Assembly (NCBI RefSeq): GCF_003987855.1
Contig: NZ_RXIZ01000015.1
Location: 445,006-482,049 of the forward strand
Length of the DNA: 37,044 nt
Direction of reading: 5' to 3'
DNA from: Hyphomicrobium sp.
GTDB lineage: Bacteria; Pseudomonadota; Alphaproteobacteria; Rhizobiales; Hyphomicrobiaceae
The position numbers and the translations under genes were made by a program. The first letter of the stretch is position 1, and the number at the start of each line of letters is the position of its first letter. This document shows positions 1 to 7,532 of this stretch, piece after piece. Under the pieces are notes generated by a model. It worked only from the letters and a program-made list of their open reading frames with translations, ran no database searches and was not told the origin of the DNA.

Positions 1-443
1 AGCGGATTGCCAGTTACTGGAAGGAGCCGAAATCATTCCCGGACGTACCTGAGACATTCATGTCGCCTGCGGCTGTAAAGCTCCGGCATGTCGGTGGAAG
101 CGAGCATCCGGATCGCTATGATCCAAGCGTCTGGAACGACGAGATCAAGTTTCTGGCTCAGCCTGGACAACGTGAGATCCAGGAAGCACTTCTCTACGAT
201 TACCGAAACAACGTGGCTACGTACCCGGCCTGGCAAGAATGGCTCCGCGTCCACCAGCCAAAAATGTTGGTGGTCTGGGGCCGCAACGACAGCTCTTTCA
301 TCGTCCCCGGCGCAATGGCTTTTCAGCGCGACGTGCCCGCGGCCGACATACACATTCTCGATGCCGGACACTTCGCCCTGGATGAAAAGGTCGATGAGAT
401 CGCCGGTCTCATCACGGCGTTCATGCAGAAGATCGCCCATTAG
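1..443 (+). CDS. Alpha/beta hydrolase, C-terminal part (5' end outside window)
   Basis: The reading frame is open from the first base and ends with TAG at 441-443, so the start codon lies upstream of the window. The visible part, about 146 residues, has the C-terminal layout of alpha/beta-hydrolase-fold enzymes. A strand ending in LVVWGRND carries the likely catalytic acid Asp, and DAGHFALDE carries the likely catalytic His near the end. The nucleophile elbow (GxSxG) would be upstream and cannot be seen. The substrate cannot be inferred; relatives include haloalkane dehalogenase-like and epoxide hydrolase-like proteins. An internal ATG at position 60 is not the real start, because the upstream in-frame sequence is coding-like. 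Confidence 0.85.
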   Translation, partial: RIASYWKEPKSFPDVPETFMSPAAVKLRHVGGSEHPDRYDPSVWNDEIKFLAQPGQREIQEALLYDYRNNVATYPAWQEWLRVHQPKMLVVWGRNDSSFIVPGAMAFQRDVPAADIHILDAGHFALDEKVDEIAGLITAFMQKIAH

Positions 444-445
444 AC

Positions 446-493
446 CGAAAACAAATCGGGGCAGTGCGCTCAGGAGAGCGACAACTGCCCCGA
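446..493 (-). terminator. Intrinsic terminator downstream of msrA
   Basis: Perfect 10-bp arms TCGGGGCAGT (456-465) and ACTGCCCCGA (484-493) enclose a smaller inner stem. Read on the minus strand, the hairpin is followed by ATTTGTTTT (446-455 region), as expected for termination of the msrB-msrA transcript. On the plus strand it also follows the hydrolase stop codon but has no T-run on that side. Confidence 0.75.
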
Positions 494-529
494 CATCAAC
501 CAACAGCGCGGTTCAAAAAAGGAAACGCG

Positions 530-1036
530 TTAGCCCGCCTTTTTCAGTCCTAGCCGCCAATTCGGCCTGACATAGTGGCAGGTGTAGCCCGCCGGATATT
601 TCTCGAGATAGTCTTGGTGCTCGGGCTCCGCTTCCCAGAATGCTCCTGCCGGTGCAACTTCTGTGACGACTTTGCCAGGCCAAAGACCTGAGGCATTGAC
701 CTCAGCGATCGTCTCTTCCGCAACGCGCTTTTGCTCTGGGCTCGTGTAGTAGATCGCGGAGCGATAGCTGAGGCCCCTGTCGTTGCCCTGGCGATTGAGC
801 GTCGTCGGGTCATGGATCTGGAAAAAGAATTCCAGGATGTCTCGGTAGCTCACCTTCGCCGGGTCGAACACGATCTCGATCGCTTCCGCATGCGTGCCGT
901 GATTCCGATACGTGGCGTTCGGAACATCACCGCCTGTATAGCCCACACGCGTCGAGATCACGCCTTCATACTTGCGAATAAGATCCTGCATTCCCCAGAA
1001 GCAGCCACCGGCCAGGACCGCACGTTCTTGTGTCAT
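530..1036 (-). CDS. msrA: Peptide-methionine (S)-S-oxide reductase MsrA
   Basis: 168 residues, the usual length for a short bacterial MsrA. It reduces the S-epimer of methionine sulfoxide in oxidised proteins, with thioredoxin as the usual reductant. The catalytic GCFWG motif is at residues 11-15, with Cys12 as the nucleophile. The [16 protein letters not shown] and [15 protein letters not shown] blocks of the family follow. The only other cysteine is in the CHYVRP segment near the C-terminus and could resolve the sulfenic acid. The start ATG (1034-1036) overlaps the msrB stop in an ATGA junction, so the two are translationally coupled. No signal peptide is present, so it is cytosolic. Confidence 0.97.
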   Translation of the reverse strand: MTQERAVLAGGCFWGMQDLIRKYEGVISTRVGYTGGDVPNATYRNHGTHAEAIEIVFDPAKVSYRDILEFFFQIHDPTTLNRQGNDRGLSYRSAIYYTSPEQKRVAEETIAEVNASGLWPGKVVTEVAPAGAFWEAEPEHQDYLEKYPAGYTCHYVRPNWRLGLKKAG

Positions 1037-1482
1037 CGAACATCCTCCACCTGGTCTAAATAGGCACCATATCCTTCGGCTTCCATGTCGTCGCGGTGAA
1101 CGAAACGAAGCGAAGCCGAATTGATGCAGTAACGCAGCCCGCCGCGATCCCGTGGACCATCCGGAAAGACATGGCCGAGGTGACTGTCGCCGTGAGTCGA
1201 CCTGACCTCCGTGCGCACCATTCCGAGCGATGTGTCTTGCAACTCGCTGACGTTGGCAGGAGCAATCGGCTTCGTAAAACTCGGCCAGCCGCAGCCCGAC
1301 TCAAATTTGTCGGAAGAAGCGAACAAGGGTTCGCCGGACACGATGTCGACGTAGATCCCCGGCTCCTTGTTGTTGAGGTATTTGCCCGTGCCGGGCCGCT
1401 CTGTCCCATTCTGTTGGGTGACGCGATACTGCTCGGGAGTGAGCTGGGCGATCGCATCTGGGTTCTTTTTATAATGCTCCAT
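1033..1482 (-). CDS. msrB: Peptide-methionine (R)-S-oxide reductase MsrB, zinc-less form
   Basis: 149 residues. It reduces the R-epimer of methionine sulfoxide and complements MsrA, encoded immediately downstream with a 4-bp overlap. Family motifs seen are SGCGWPSF (residues 62-69), [10 protein letters not shown] and [11 protein letters not shown]. Cys119 is the expected catalytic residue and Cys64 the expected resolving residue. The two CxxC pairs that bind structural zinc in many MsrB proteins are absent: YVDIVSG and RSTHGDSH stand where they would be. The ATG at 1480-1482 is preceded on the minus strand by AGAGG at about 7 nt spacing. This is the first gene of the operon. Confidence 0.97.
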   Translation of the reverse strand: MEHYKKNPDAIAQLTPEQYRVTQQNGTERPGTGKYLNNKEPGIYVDIVSGEPLFASSDKFESGCGWPSFTKPIAPANVSELQDTSLGMVRTEVRSTHGDSHLGHVFPDGPRDRGGLRYCINSASLRFVHRDDMEAEGYGAYLDQVEDVR

Positions 1483-1946
1483 TGTTTACCTCTCATGGGA
1501 ACCGGTCAGACATCGCTTCCGGAACCGCGTTCGCCTCCCTATACGGCCCAGCCAAGCTCACTGTTACATAATTGCTTCTACCGGGCCCGCAAACGGCCTA
1601 TGGCTTTTGTCATAACGGGTGACGCCGCCCTGCGGCGACAATGTCTCGACCTGTGGACAAAAAACGAAAAAACCCACGAATTATCTTGAATGTGCTCTAC
1701 GACAGAATAAAGCGTTAGGGGCATGTTTCCGAATTTATTACAGATCCGTCTACGTGTGGATAAGCCATCAGTTAAAGCTTCCGCGGATTCAAAATATTGA
1801 CCTATGTTTTTCTCGGCGCTCCGTAAGTCAGTCGGGCGCAGGACTGAGGGCTTACGTTGGTAAACTTGCGCACGCGGTGGATTTGACGTGTCAACAATTG
1901 TTCACGAACCGGCGCTAGCCACTAGCTGTAATGGGCGTAAAGCGCG
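1483..1946. other. Intergenic region, msrB to glycosyltransferase, no gene seen
   Basis: This 464-bp stretch separates the divergent msrB and glycosyltransferase genes and must hold both promoters. Open frames crossing it have unconvincing composition and no ribosome binding site, and I do not call them. Two small dyads lie near its right end: TTGAC-GT-GTCAA (1883-1894) and AACAATTGTT (1893-1902). They may be operator half-sites. Two GGAAC words near 1498 and 1521 lack a CGTT element at the right distance, so I do not call EcfG promoters here. Confidence 0.5.
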
Positions 1947-2888
1947 GTGACGTTGAATGATACTCGCATGGTATTTTCGATGAGCCCATTGCCGATCTCC
2001 TGCTTTATCATTGCGAAGAATGAGGCCGACCGTATCGCTCGCACCATCAACTCCGTCCGGCACTGGGTGGACGAAGTCGTGGTCGTGGACAGCGAGAGCA
2101 CCGACGACACGGTGCGTATCGCTGTCGAGGCGGGAGCCCGAGTTATTTCTCAGCCATGGCTCGGTTTCGGCGGACAGAAGCGGTTTGCTGAAGACCAGTG
2201 CCGGAACGACTGGGTCTTAAACCTCGATGCGGACGAGGTTGTTACTCCCCAGCTCAAAGACGAAATCGTAGCCCTGTTCGCCGCTGGAACCCCGTCCAAG
2301 GTGGCCTACGGATTCCCAGTTGACCTCGTTTATCCGGGCGATGAACGGCCGCGCCGCTGGGCGCGGGACCATTGGTACGTGCGGCTGTACGATCGCCGGG
2401 CTGTTCGTTTCAGAAACTCACCGGCGCACGACACGGTCACCACCGGCGAACATCCCATCGGCGAGTTGCAATCCCCCGTTTTCCACTATTCATACCGCTC
2501 CTACGACGATCTGAAAGCCAAGCTTTCTGGGCGGATGCCTTTATATGCCGCCCACTCTGCCAAGTACTTTCGAGTGGCGTTGCTGGCACGCATGGCGATC
2601 GAATTTCCTGTAAATTTCTTCAAGTATTACATCGGACGTCGTCATTGCACCGGAGGCCTGAAGGGACTGCGATACGCCTGGATTTCGGCCTCGTATCGCT
2701 ACCTTAAGGTAGCGCACATGTGGCGATCGCGAAATTCGAGGGTGGGCCCGGTGGCGCCGACCTCACAGGATGAGGAAGGGCCTGTTGATCGGCCCGCAAT
2801 TTCACGCGATCCGGTGGCCTCGCCAATGGATTTTTCGGCATACGTTAGCGTGCAGCCGGCAGCTGAGATGTATCCGGAGCGGGTCTAG
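1947..2888 (+). CDS. Family 2 glycosyltransferase, WaaE/KdtX-like
   Basis: A GT2-fold (GT-A) sugar transferase. The opening PISCFIIAKNEADRI is the nucleotide-sugar-binding strand typical of the WaaE/KdtX lipopolysaccharide core glucosyltransferases. VVVDSESTDDT and LNLDADE (the DxD-type metal site) follow, then the FHYSYRS block seen in this subgroup. The last 50 residues or so are low in conserved motifs. The longest frame starts at GTG 1947. In-frame ATGs at 1968 and 1980 are alternatives, and the family usually begins just before the PISCF strand, so the true start may be 1980. No strong ribosome binding site decides it. The downstream MsbA-like exporter fits a role in lipid-linked glycan assembly at the inner face of the inner membrane. 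Confidence 0.88.
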   Translation: MTLNDTRMVFSMSPLPISCFIIAKNEADRIARTINSVRHWVDEVVVVDSESTDDTVRIAVEAGARVISQPWLGFGGQKRFAEDQCRNDWVLNLDADEVVTPQLKDEIVALFAAGTPSKVAYGFPVDLVYPGDERPRRWARDHWYVRLYDRRAVRFRNSPAHDTVTTGEHPIGELQSPVFHYSYRSYDDLKAKLSGRMPLYAAHSAKYFRVALLARMAIEFPVNFFKYYIGRRHCTGGLKGLRYAWISASYRYLKVAHMWRSRNSRVGPVAPTSQDEEGPVDRPAISRDPVASPMDFSAYVSVQPAAEMYPERV

Positions 2889-2917
2889 TTCCGCACAGCT
2901 TCCGGTAGCGAAGAATT

Positions 2918-2952
2918 CGTTGAGTTGACTTTCGTGTCGGCGCAACTCAACG
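2918..2952. repeat. 10-bp perfect inverted repeat upstream of the ABC exporter
   Basis: CGTTGAGTTG (2918-2927) and CAACTCAACG (2943-2952) are perfect complements around a 15-nt spacer, in the 124-bp gap between the glycosyltransferase and the exporter. No T-run follows, so it does not look like an intrinsic terminator. It could be an operator dyad or a leader RNA hairpin about 60 nt upstream of the exporter start. Confidence 0.7.
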
Positions 2953-3012
2953 TGATGCGGTCAGCTGCGTATTGCGAGCGACGGGGGATCTGCTGAAAAG
3001 CTGAAGAGACTT

Positions 3013-4791
3013 ATGCAGAACGCAACAACGATCGAGCTGTTGAAGCGGCTGTTCCGTGAGAATGGCCGCGAATACGCGCCGCAGTACACGCTCGCGATCA
3101 TTTGCATGTTGGCTGTCGCGGGCGCGACCTCATTGAGCGCCTACGTCCTCAAAGGCGTTATCGACACGATCTTCGTGCACCAGGATCGCGCGGCGCTGAT
3201 CGGCATCACGATTCTTATCGTCGCGATTTTCGTTGCTAAGGGTTTCGCGGCTTACTTTTCCGAGATCATCGTTGGCAATATCGGTAACCGCCTAGTCGCG
3301 CAGACCCAGAAGCAAATGTTCGAGCATATGCTCAAGGTCGACATGAGCTTCTATCAGAAACACCCATCCAGCGATCTTGTGACGAAGATGTCGTACAACG
3401 CCAACGCGGTGCGCGACATGCTCACTTTGGTGTCTCTGAACGTAGGACGTGATCTCTTCACGATCATCGGGCTCGTATGCACAATGATCGTTTTAGATCC
3501 GATCCTGTCAGCGATCGCTTTGATCGGTGGCCCCATTGCCGCGATGTCGTCGCGCAAGATGGTGGCTCGCATCAAGAAAGCCACGCGCAGCGAGGTTCAT
3601 TCTCTGAGCGGCATCATCCGCATCACCCGTGAAGTCAGCCAAGGCGCTCAGGTCGTCAAATCATTTCAGCTCGAGAAGACGATGCGTTCGCGCATGTTTG
3701 AGGCGATCGAGGCTGTCCAGCGGCTGTCCAACAAAATGCTGAAGATACAAGCCGGCGTTAATCCGCTCATGGAGGCGATCGGAGGATGCGCGGTTGCGGC
3801 TGTGATCTTCTACGCCGGTTGGCGCAACCTTTATCATGGCGAAAGCCCCGGACAGTTCTTCGCTTTCGTCACTGCGCTCTTGATGTGCGGAGACCCGGGG
3901 CGCCGGCTGTCTCGCGTCCAGCTTCAGCTTGCGACAGCTGCTGTCGGCGTCCGAATGATGTACGAAATCCTGGATACGCCCGCCAACGAGGACGAGCCCC
4001 CGGGCCGGCCGGAACTGGAAGTGCACGGCGGCGCGATTGCATTCCGCGACGTATCCTTCCGGTATACCCAGAACAAGCCCGTCATCGAGAATCTCAATCT
4101 GCAAGTTCCCGCAGGCAAAGTAACCGCGCTCGTCGGCCATTCGGGCGGAGGCAAGACGACGATCTTTGCCCTTCTTCAGCGATTGCGCGTGCCGGATTCC
4201 GGGCTGATCGAAATTGACGGCCAATCGATTGCAGACGTCTCGCTCAAATCCTTGCGCGGGAATATCTCTGTGGTCGGGCAGGACGCATTTCTGTTTGAGG
4301 GCTCGATCATCGATAACATCCGGGCGGGTTCTGAGGACGCCACGGAGCAGATGTGCATCGACGCCGCCAAGGCTGCCAGCGCCCATGACTTCATCATGTC
4401 GTTGCCGCGGGGGTATGAGAGCCAGGTCGGAGAGCTCGGCGCGCAAGTCTCTGGTGGTCAGCGTCAGCGCATAGCGCTTGCTCGCGCATTCCTCAAGAAT
4501 GCTCCGATCATTCTCCTCGACGAACCGACGTCCGCGCTCGACAGTGAGACCGAAGACAGCATCCAGCGCGAGCTGCGTCGTCTCACACAGGGCAAAACGT
4601 CTCTCGTTATCGCCCACCGGCTCTCGACAATTCTCCACGCCGACTTGATTCACGTGATCGAAGCCGGCCATGTCATCGAGAGTGGCACGCACGAGCAGCT
4701 CATGAGTGCCGGCGGCGCTTACAGCCGCTTGTTCAAGCTCCAGTTCGCGAAGTTCCTCGAGACTAAGTCGCCGGATGATCAGGCTGCCTGA
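3013..4791 (+). CDS. MsbA-like ABC exporter (fused permease and ATPase)
   Basis: 592 residues, a half-transporter that should act as a homodimer in the inner membrane. Residues 25-310 form the six-helix exporter transmembrane domain. The nucleotide-binding domain follows, with Walker A GHSGGGKTT (375-383), signature VSGGQRQR (from 479), Walker B ILLDEPTSALD (Asp503, catalytic Glu504) and the H-loop IAHRLST. All ATPase residues are intact. The closest named relatives are MsbA/lipid A-type flippases. Pairing with a WaaE-like glycosyltransferase supports export of a glycolipid or core-type saccharide, but the substrate is an inference. The 3' end lies only 5 bp from the convergent otsB stop. Confidence 0.93.
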   Translation: MQNATTIELLKRLFRENGREYAPQYTLAIICMLAVAGATSLSAYVLKGVIDTIFVHQDRAALIGITILIVAIFVAKGFAAYFSEIIVGNIGNRLVAQTQKQMFEHMLKVDMSFYQKHPSSDLVTKMSYNANAVRDMLTLVSLNVGRDLFTIIGLVCTMIVLDPILSAIALIGGPIAAMSSRKMVARIKKATRSEVHSLSGIIRITREVSQGAQVVKSFQLEKTMRSRMFEAIEAVQRLSNKMLKIQAGVNPLMEAIGGCAVAAVIFYAGWRNLYHGESPGQFFAFVTALLMCGDPGRRLSRVQLQLATAAVGVRMMYEILDTPANEDEPPGRPELEVHGGAIAFRDVSFRYTQNKPVIENLNLQVPAGKVTALVGHSGGGKTTIFALLQRLRVPDSGLIEIDGQSIADVSLKSLRGNISVVGQDAFLFEGSIIDNIRAGSEDATEQMCIDAAKAASAHDFIMSLPRGYESQVGELGAQVSGGQRQRIALARAFLKNAPIILLDEPTSALDSETEDSIQRELRRLTQGKTSLVIAHRLSTILHADLIHVIEAGHVIESGTHEQLMSAGGAYSRLFKLQFAKFLETKSPDDQAA

Positions 4792-4796
4792 GCACG

Positions 4797-5615
4797 TCAG
4801 TCCTTCACGCGCGATAGTTTCTGAAGCCATTCCAGTACGTCTGCGGGGCCGTGGAACGACGCCTCTTCGTGGGAGAAATGTTCTCCCGCCACTTTCAGGC
4901 CAAAGCCACCAAGCTCTTCGGCCGCGTTGAACGCTGCGATATCGGCAATGTCGTCCCCGATCATCACCGGAGTGCGGTTGGCGAACGGCGGCATTGACGC
5001 CAGCGTGCGCAGCGCTCGGCCTTTCGAAAAACCGACCGGCAGGACTTCAACGACCTTTCTGCCGCCGAAAATCGTGAACTGCTCCGGATACTTCATGACA
5101 AGCTTTTCGAGCATCATCATCAGCGCGGTGTGCTGCTCCGGCGCGAGCCGGTAGTGCAGAGCGATGCCGTTCCCTTTATCTTCGAAAACAATGCCGGGCA
5201 GATCGATGACGATCTTTCGAATGTCATCCTGCAAAGCCTGATCGAGGCTAGGTGCCAAACTCTCGATTGCGCCGTCCGATGATATCCGCATCTGCGCGCC
5301 GTGAACGCCCGCAGCGACGAACCGGGCCGGATGAAGCAGCTCGTCGGCCTCCTTCAATGGGCGCCCGGTGATGATGGCCACCGCGCCTGAAAGACGTTGG
5401 GATAAAGCATCCAGAAGATGGGGCAGGATCGGAGGGATGCGTACCGTCGAGGGCGTCAGCGCTACGTCGAGAAGGGTGCCGTCAATATCGAGATAGAGAG
5501 CGACGGGAAGATCGGCGGCGAAGAGCCGTTCGACATCGTTCCGCAACGCGTCCGACCGGTCCTGAACCGACAGATCATGATGGGACCCCGAAGCGCTTCT
5601 GCGCGCCTGCTGCAT
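4797..5615 (-). CDS. otsB: Trehalose-6-phosphate phosphatase OtsB
   Basis: 272 residues, a HAD-superfamily phosphatase that removes the phosphate from trehalose 6-phosphate, the second step of the OtsAB pathway. Motif I is YLDIDGTLLD, with nucleophile Asp43 and acid/base Asp45. Motif II is AIITGRP. The conserved lysine lies in the GFSKGRALR region, and the metal-binding motif is IGDDIAD. It is the last gene of the otsA-ROK-PfkB-otsB operon, 16 bp after the PfkB gene, with AAGGA before its ATG. No signal peptide is present, so it is cytosolic. Confidence 0.96.
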   Translation of the reverse strand: MQQARRSASGSHHDLSVQDRSDALRNDVERLFAADLPVALYLDIDGTLLDVALTPSTVRIPPILPHLLDALSQRLSGAVAIITGRPLKEADELLHPARFVAAGVHGAQMRISSDGAIESLAPSLDQALQDDIRKIVIDLPGIVFEDKGNGIALHYRLAPEQHTALMMMLEKLVMKYPEQFTIFGGRKVVEVLPVGFSKGRALRTLASMPPFANRTPVMIGDDIADIAAFNAAEELGGFGLKVAGEHFSHEEASFHGPADVLEWLQKLSRVKD

Positions 5616-5631
5616 TCCGACGTTCCTTCTA

Positions 5632-6726
5632 TCAAATCGAGAGGCTGAAGAGCGCTGGCTCGCTCGTCTGCTCGATCTCCCTCTCTAAGGCCGGGCGGGT
5701 CAACAGCCCGGATTGCGTGTCGATGTATTGCACAACGCTTGCTGCGTTAATGGTTGCGGCGCTCAGTGCCCTCGCCGGGTCGTCGGTATCAGCAAGATAA
5801 CATGCGAACGTTGCTGAAAACGCGTCGCCCGCACCAGTCGTTGCGGCTGCGACGACATGCTGCGCCGCACGATAATGAAGCCGAGAACTGCGCGCTATGA
5901 AGGCGCCATTTGCCCCGTCCGTTAACACGACAACGTCGATTCCCAGCGTGCGTAAGGAGCCGAGAAACTTCATCAGCGTCATCTCGTATCCGCCGCTTCG
6001 AAGGCCCCTTTTGGCAAGCGGCGGGATTGCTGCCTCATCGGCAGCAACGAGCGGGGCTCCTCCATCGCCGAAGTGTTGAAGAATATAAGGCATGAGAGCC
6101 TGTGCTTCCGCGCGATTTACGCACAGAATGTCGATCGCCTGGATGTTCTGCCAAAAGTCGTCCGAGCGTGCAGTCAGCTGGCGAATGCCGGGATTAACGG
6201 CAAGCATCGCCCCGGCAGTCTTCGCGCGCTGAACCGCAAGCGGATAGTTGTCAGCCGACTCATTGCTGAGATTGGCGATGTACACGAGCTGCCGGCCAGA
6301 AAAAGCTTCGGGGGGGAAATCGTCCGGCCGTAGCCGAGTGTTCGCGCCACGATAAGTGAAGACGGCGGCATTACGGTCATGTGAGGAGATGATAACCGAC
6401 GCACCGGTAGGCTCTTGATCATCGGCTGAGAGCCACGAAACATCTACGCCTTCAAGTCGTAGTCGGTTGCGAATGGTCTCCGCCTTGTCGTCCTGCCCTG
6501 TCTTGCCGATGATCGCCGTGTGATGGCCGAGGCGCGCTGCGGCTACGGCGGCATTCAAAGCTCCCCCGCCGCAGCTCGATGCGATCTGCTCAGCTTCCGT
6601 CTTCTGGCCTTCTTCCAGAAGAAGAAACGAACTCTCGGCGTTGCGCATCTTGATCTGTTCGATCTTGTCGCTTTCGATCGTAACGATCGTATCAACCATT
6701 GCGCCGCCAATGGTGAGAACGTTCAT
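5632..6726 (-). CDS. PfkB-family (ribokinase-like) carbohydrate kinase
   Basis: 364 residues. The N-terminus (VLTIGGAMVDTIV) and the CGGGALNAAVAAARLG block are the substrate-binding signatures of PfkB kinases. ATTGAGDAFSATFA near residue 300 is PfkB signature 2, with the catalytic Asp in GAGD. The phosphate acceptor cannot be read from sequence; PfkB members act on ribose, fructose, adenosine and other sugars. The start overlaps the ROK gene stop by 4 bp (ATGA) and is preceded by a strong GGAGG, so it is co-translated with the ROK kinase. An insertion of about 30 residues (PLVAADEAAIPPLAKRG region) lengthens it relative to a typical 300-330 residue member. Confidence 0.93.
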   Translation of the reverse strand: MNVLTIGGAMVDTIVTIESDKIEQIKMRNAESSFLLLEEGQKTEAEQIASSCGGGALNAAVAAARLGHHTAIIGKTGQDDKAETIRNRLRLEGVDVSWLSADDQEPTGASVIISSHDRNAAVFTYRGANTRLRPDDFPPEAFSGRQLVYIANLSNESADNYPLAVQRAKTAGAMLAVNPGIRQLTARSDDFWQNIQAIDILCVNRAEAQALMPYILQHFGDGGAPLVAADEAAIPPLAKRGLRSGGYEMTLMKFLGSLRTLGIDVVVLTDGANGAFIARSSRLHYRAAQHVVAAATTGAGDAFSATFACYLADTDDPARALSAATINAASVVQYIDTQSGLLTRPALEREIEQTSEPALFSLSI

Positions 6727-7532
6727 CGCACCTCCGTGCGTGCTCCGCTCATCTCGCTAGCCTCCCGGAACCACTGGTCCATGTCAGGACGCCACAGCCG
6801 CGCGCCTCCCGAGATGCCGACAGACGGCGGCACGACGCTCGCCCAACGCGGCAGACTGAATGTCATCCGGCGGGAATTGCCACCGCCAACATAGATGTGA
6901 TCGACATTGGTCAAGGCGTAGACAGACGATAGCACCTGCTTGGCCCGTTCGTTCCATGCTTCAAGACCGAGCGCAAGAAAGGCTGCCTGGCCGATGAACT
7001 GATCGTAGTTGCACTCTTCGGTCGCCTTGTGTTGGCCAAGTTCCAATCCGAAGAACGCCGAACCATTGACGAAGAGCGCGCACCCCATTCCGGTGCCGAA
7101 GGTTAGCACGCATTCGCGGCCTGGGCCTTTCGCAATGCCGAGACCGTAGACGATAGCATCGTTCAAAACGCGCACGGGCGCACCTAGGCGGTCGCTCAAG
7201 TTGCGCTCAAGATCGAATTCCAACCATTGCGGCGTCCCGAGATTGGGCGCGGTCATGACGTGGTTCCGACCGATGACGCCGGGAAAACCGACCGAGACGC
7301 GCCCGAACGCGGGAAGCGTCTTCACCACGTCCACAACCAGATCGACAATGACCTGTGGCGTGGAAGGTTTCGGCGTCTGCGTCGTGATGAAGTCCGAGAT
7401 GAGGCTCCCGGCCTCATCGACGGTCGCAGCTTTGATCAGCGTCCCGCCGATATCCACGCAAAGAATATTGGGGTTCGCGCTCATGTCTTCCAATGCCAAA
7501 ATGCGTGCCTGCGGCAGGCCTGCCCGCATCAT
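6723..7532 (-). CDS. ROK-family sugar kinase (glucokinase-like)
   Basis: 269 residues in the longest frame. CVDIGGTLIKAATVD is the ATP phosphate-binding motif, VGFPGVIG follows, VLNDAIVYGLG carries the expected catalytic Asp, and TFGTGMGCALFV is the phosphate 2 loop. The zinc-binding CxCGxxGC motif of classical ROK repressors and kinases is absent, and there is no N-terminal helix-turn-helix, so this is an enzyme of the short ROK or polyphosphate-glucokinase type. The frame opens at 7532, overlapping the otsA stop by 4 bp. An internal ATG at 7484, 16 residues later and with GGAAG just upstream, gives a more typical N-terminus. In this operon it could make glucose 6-phosphate, the acceptor for OtsA; that is inference. 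Confidence 0.9.
   Translation of the reverse strand: MMRAGLPQARILALEDMSANPNILCVDIGGTLIKAATVDEAGSLISDFITTQTPKPSTPQVIVDLVVDVVKTLPAFGRVSVGFPGVIGRNHVMTAPNLGTPQWLEFDLERNLSDRLGAPVRVLNDAIVYGLGIAKGPGRECVLTFGTGMGCALFVNGSAFFGLELGQHKATEECNYDQFIGQAAFLALGLEAWNERAKQVLSSVYALTNVDHIYVGGGNSRRMTFSLPRWASVVPPSVGISGGARLWRPDMDQWFREASEMSGARTEVR

Noticed and set aside
1495-1545. Two GGAAC words upstream of msrB as EcfG -35 boxes
   Set aside because: Neither has CGTT 16-17 bases downstream, and both face away from msrB.
1096-1918. Open frames on the plus strand across msrB and the following gap
   Set aside because: The first is antisense to msrB. The second (1619-1918) has no binding site and unusual composition.
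3661-4830. Long antisense open frame (389 codons) over the ABC exporter
   Set aside because: The opposite strand encodes a complete exporter with all ATPase motifs; the antisense product has no recognisable domain. It is a GC-rich shadow.
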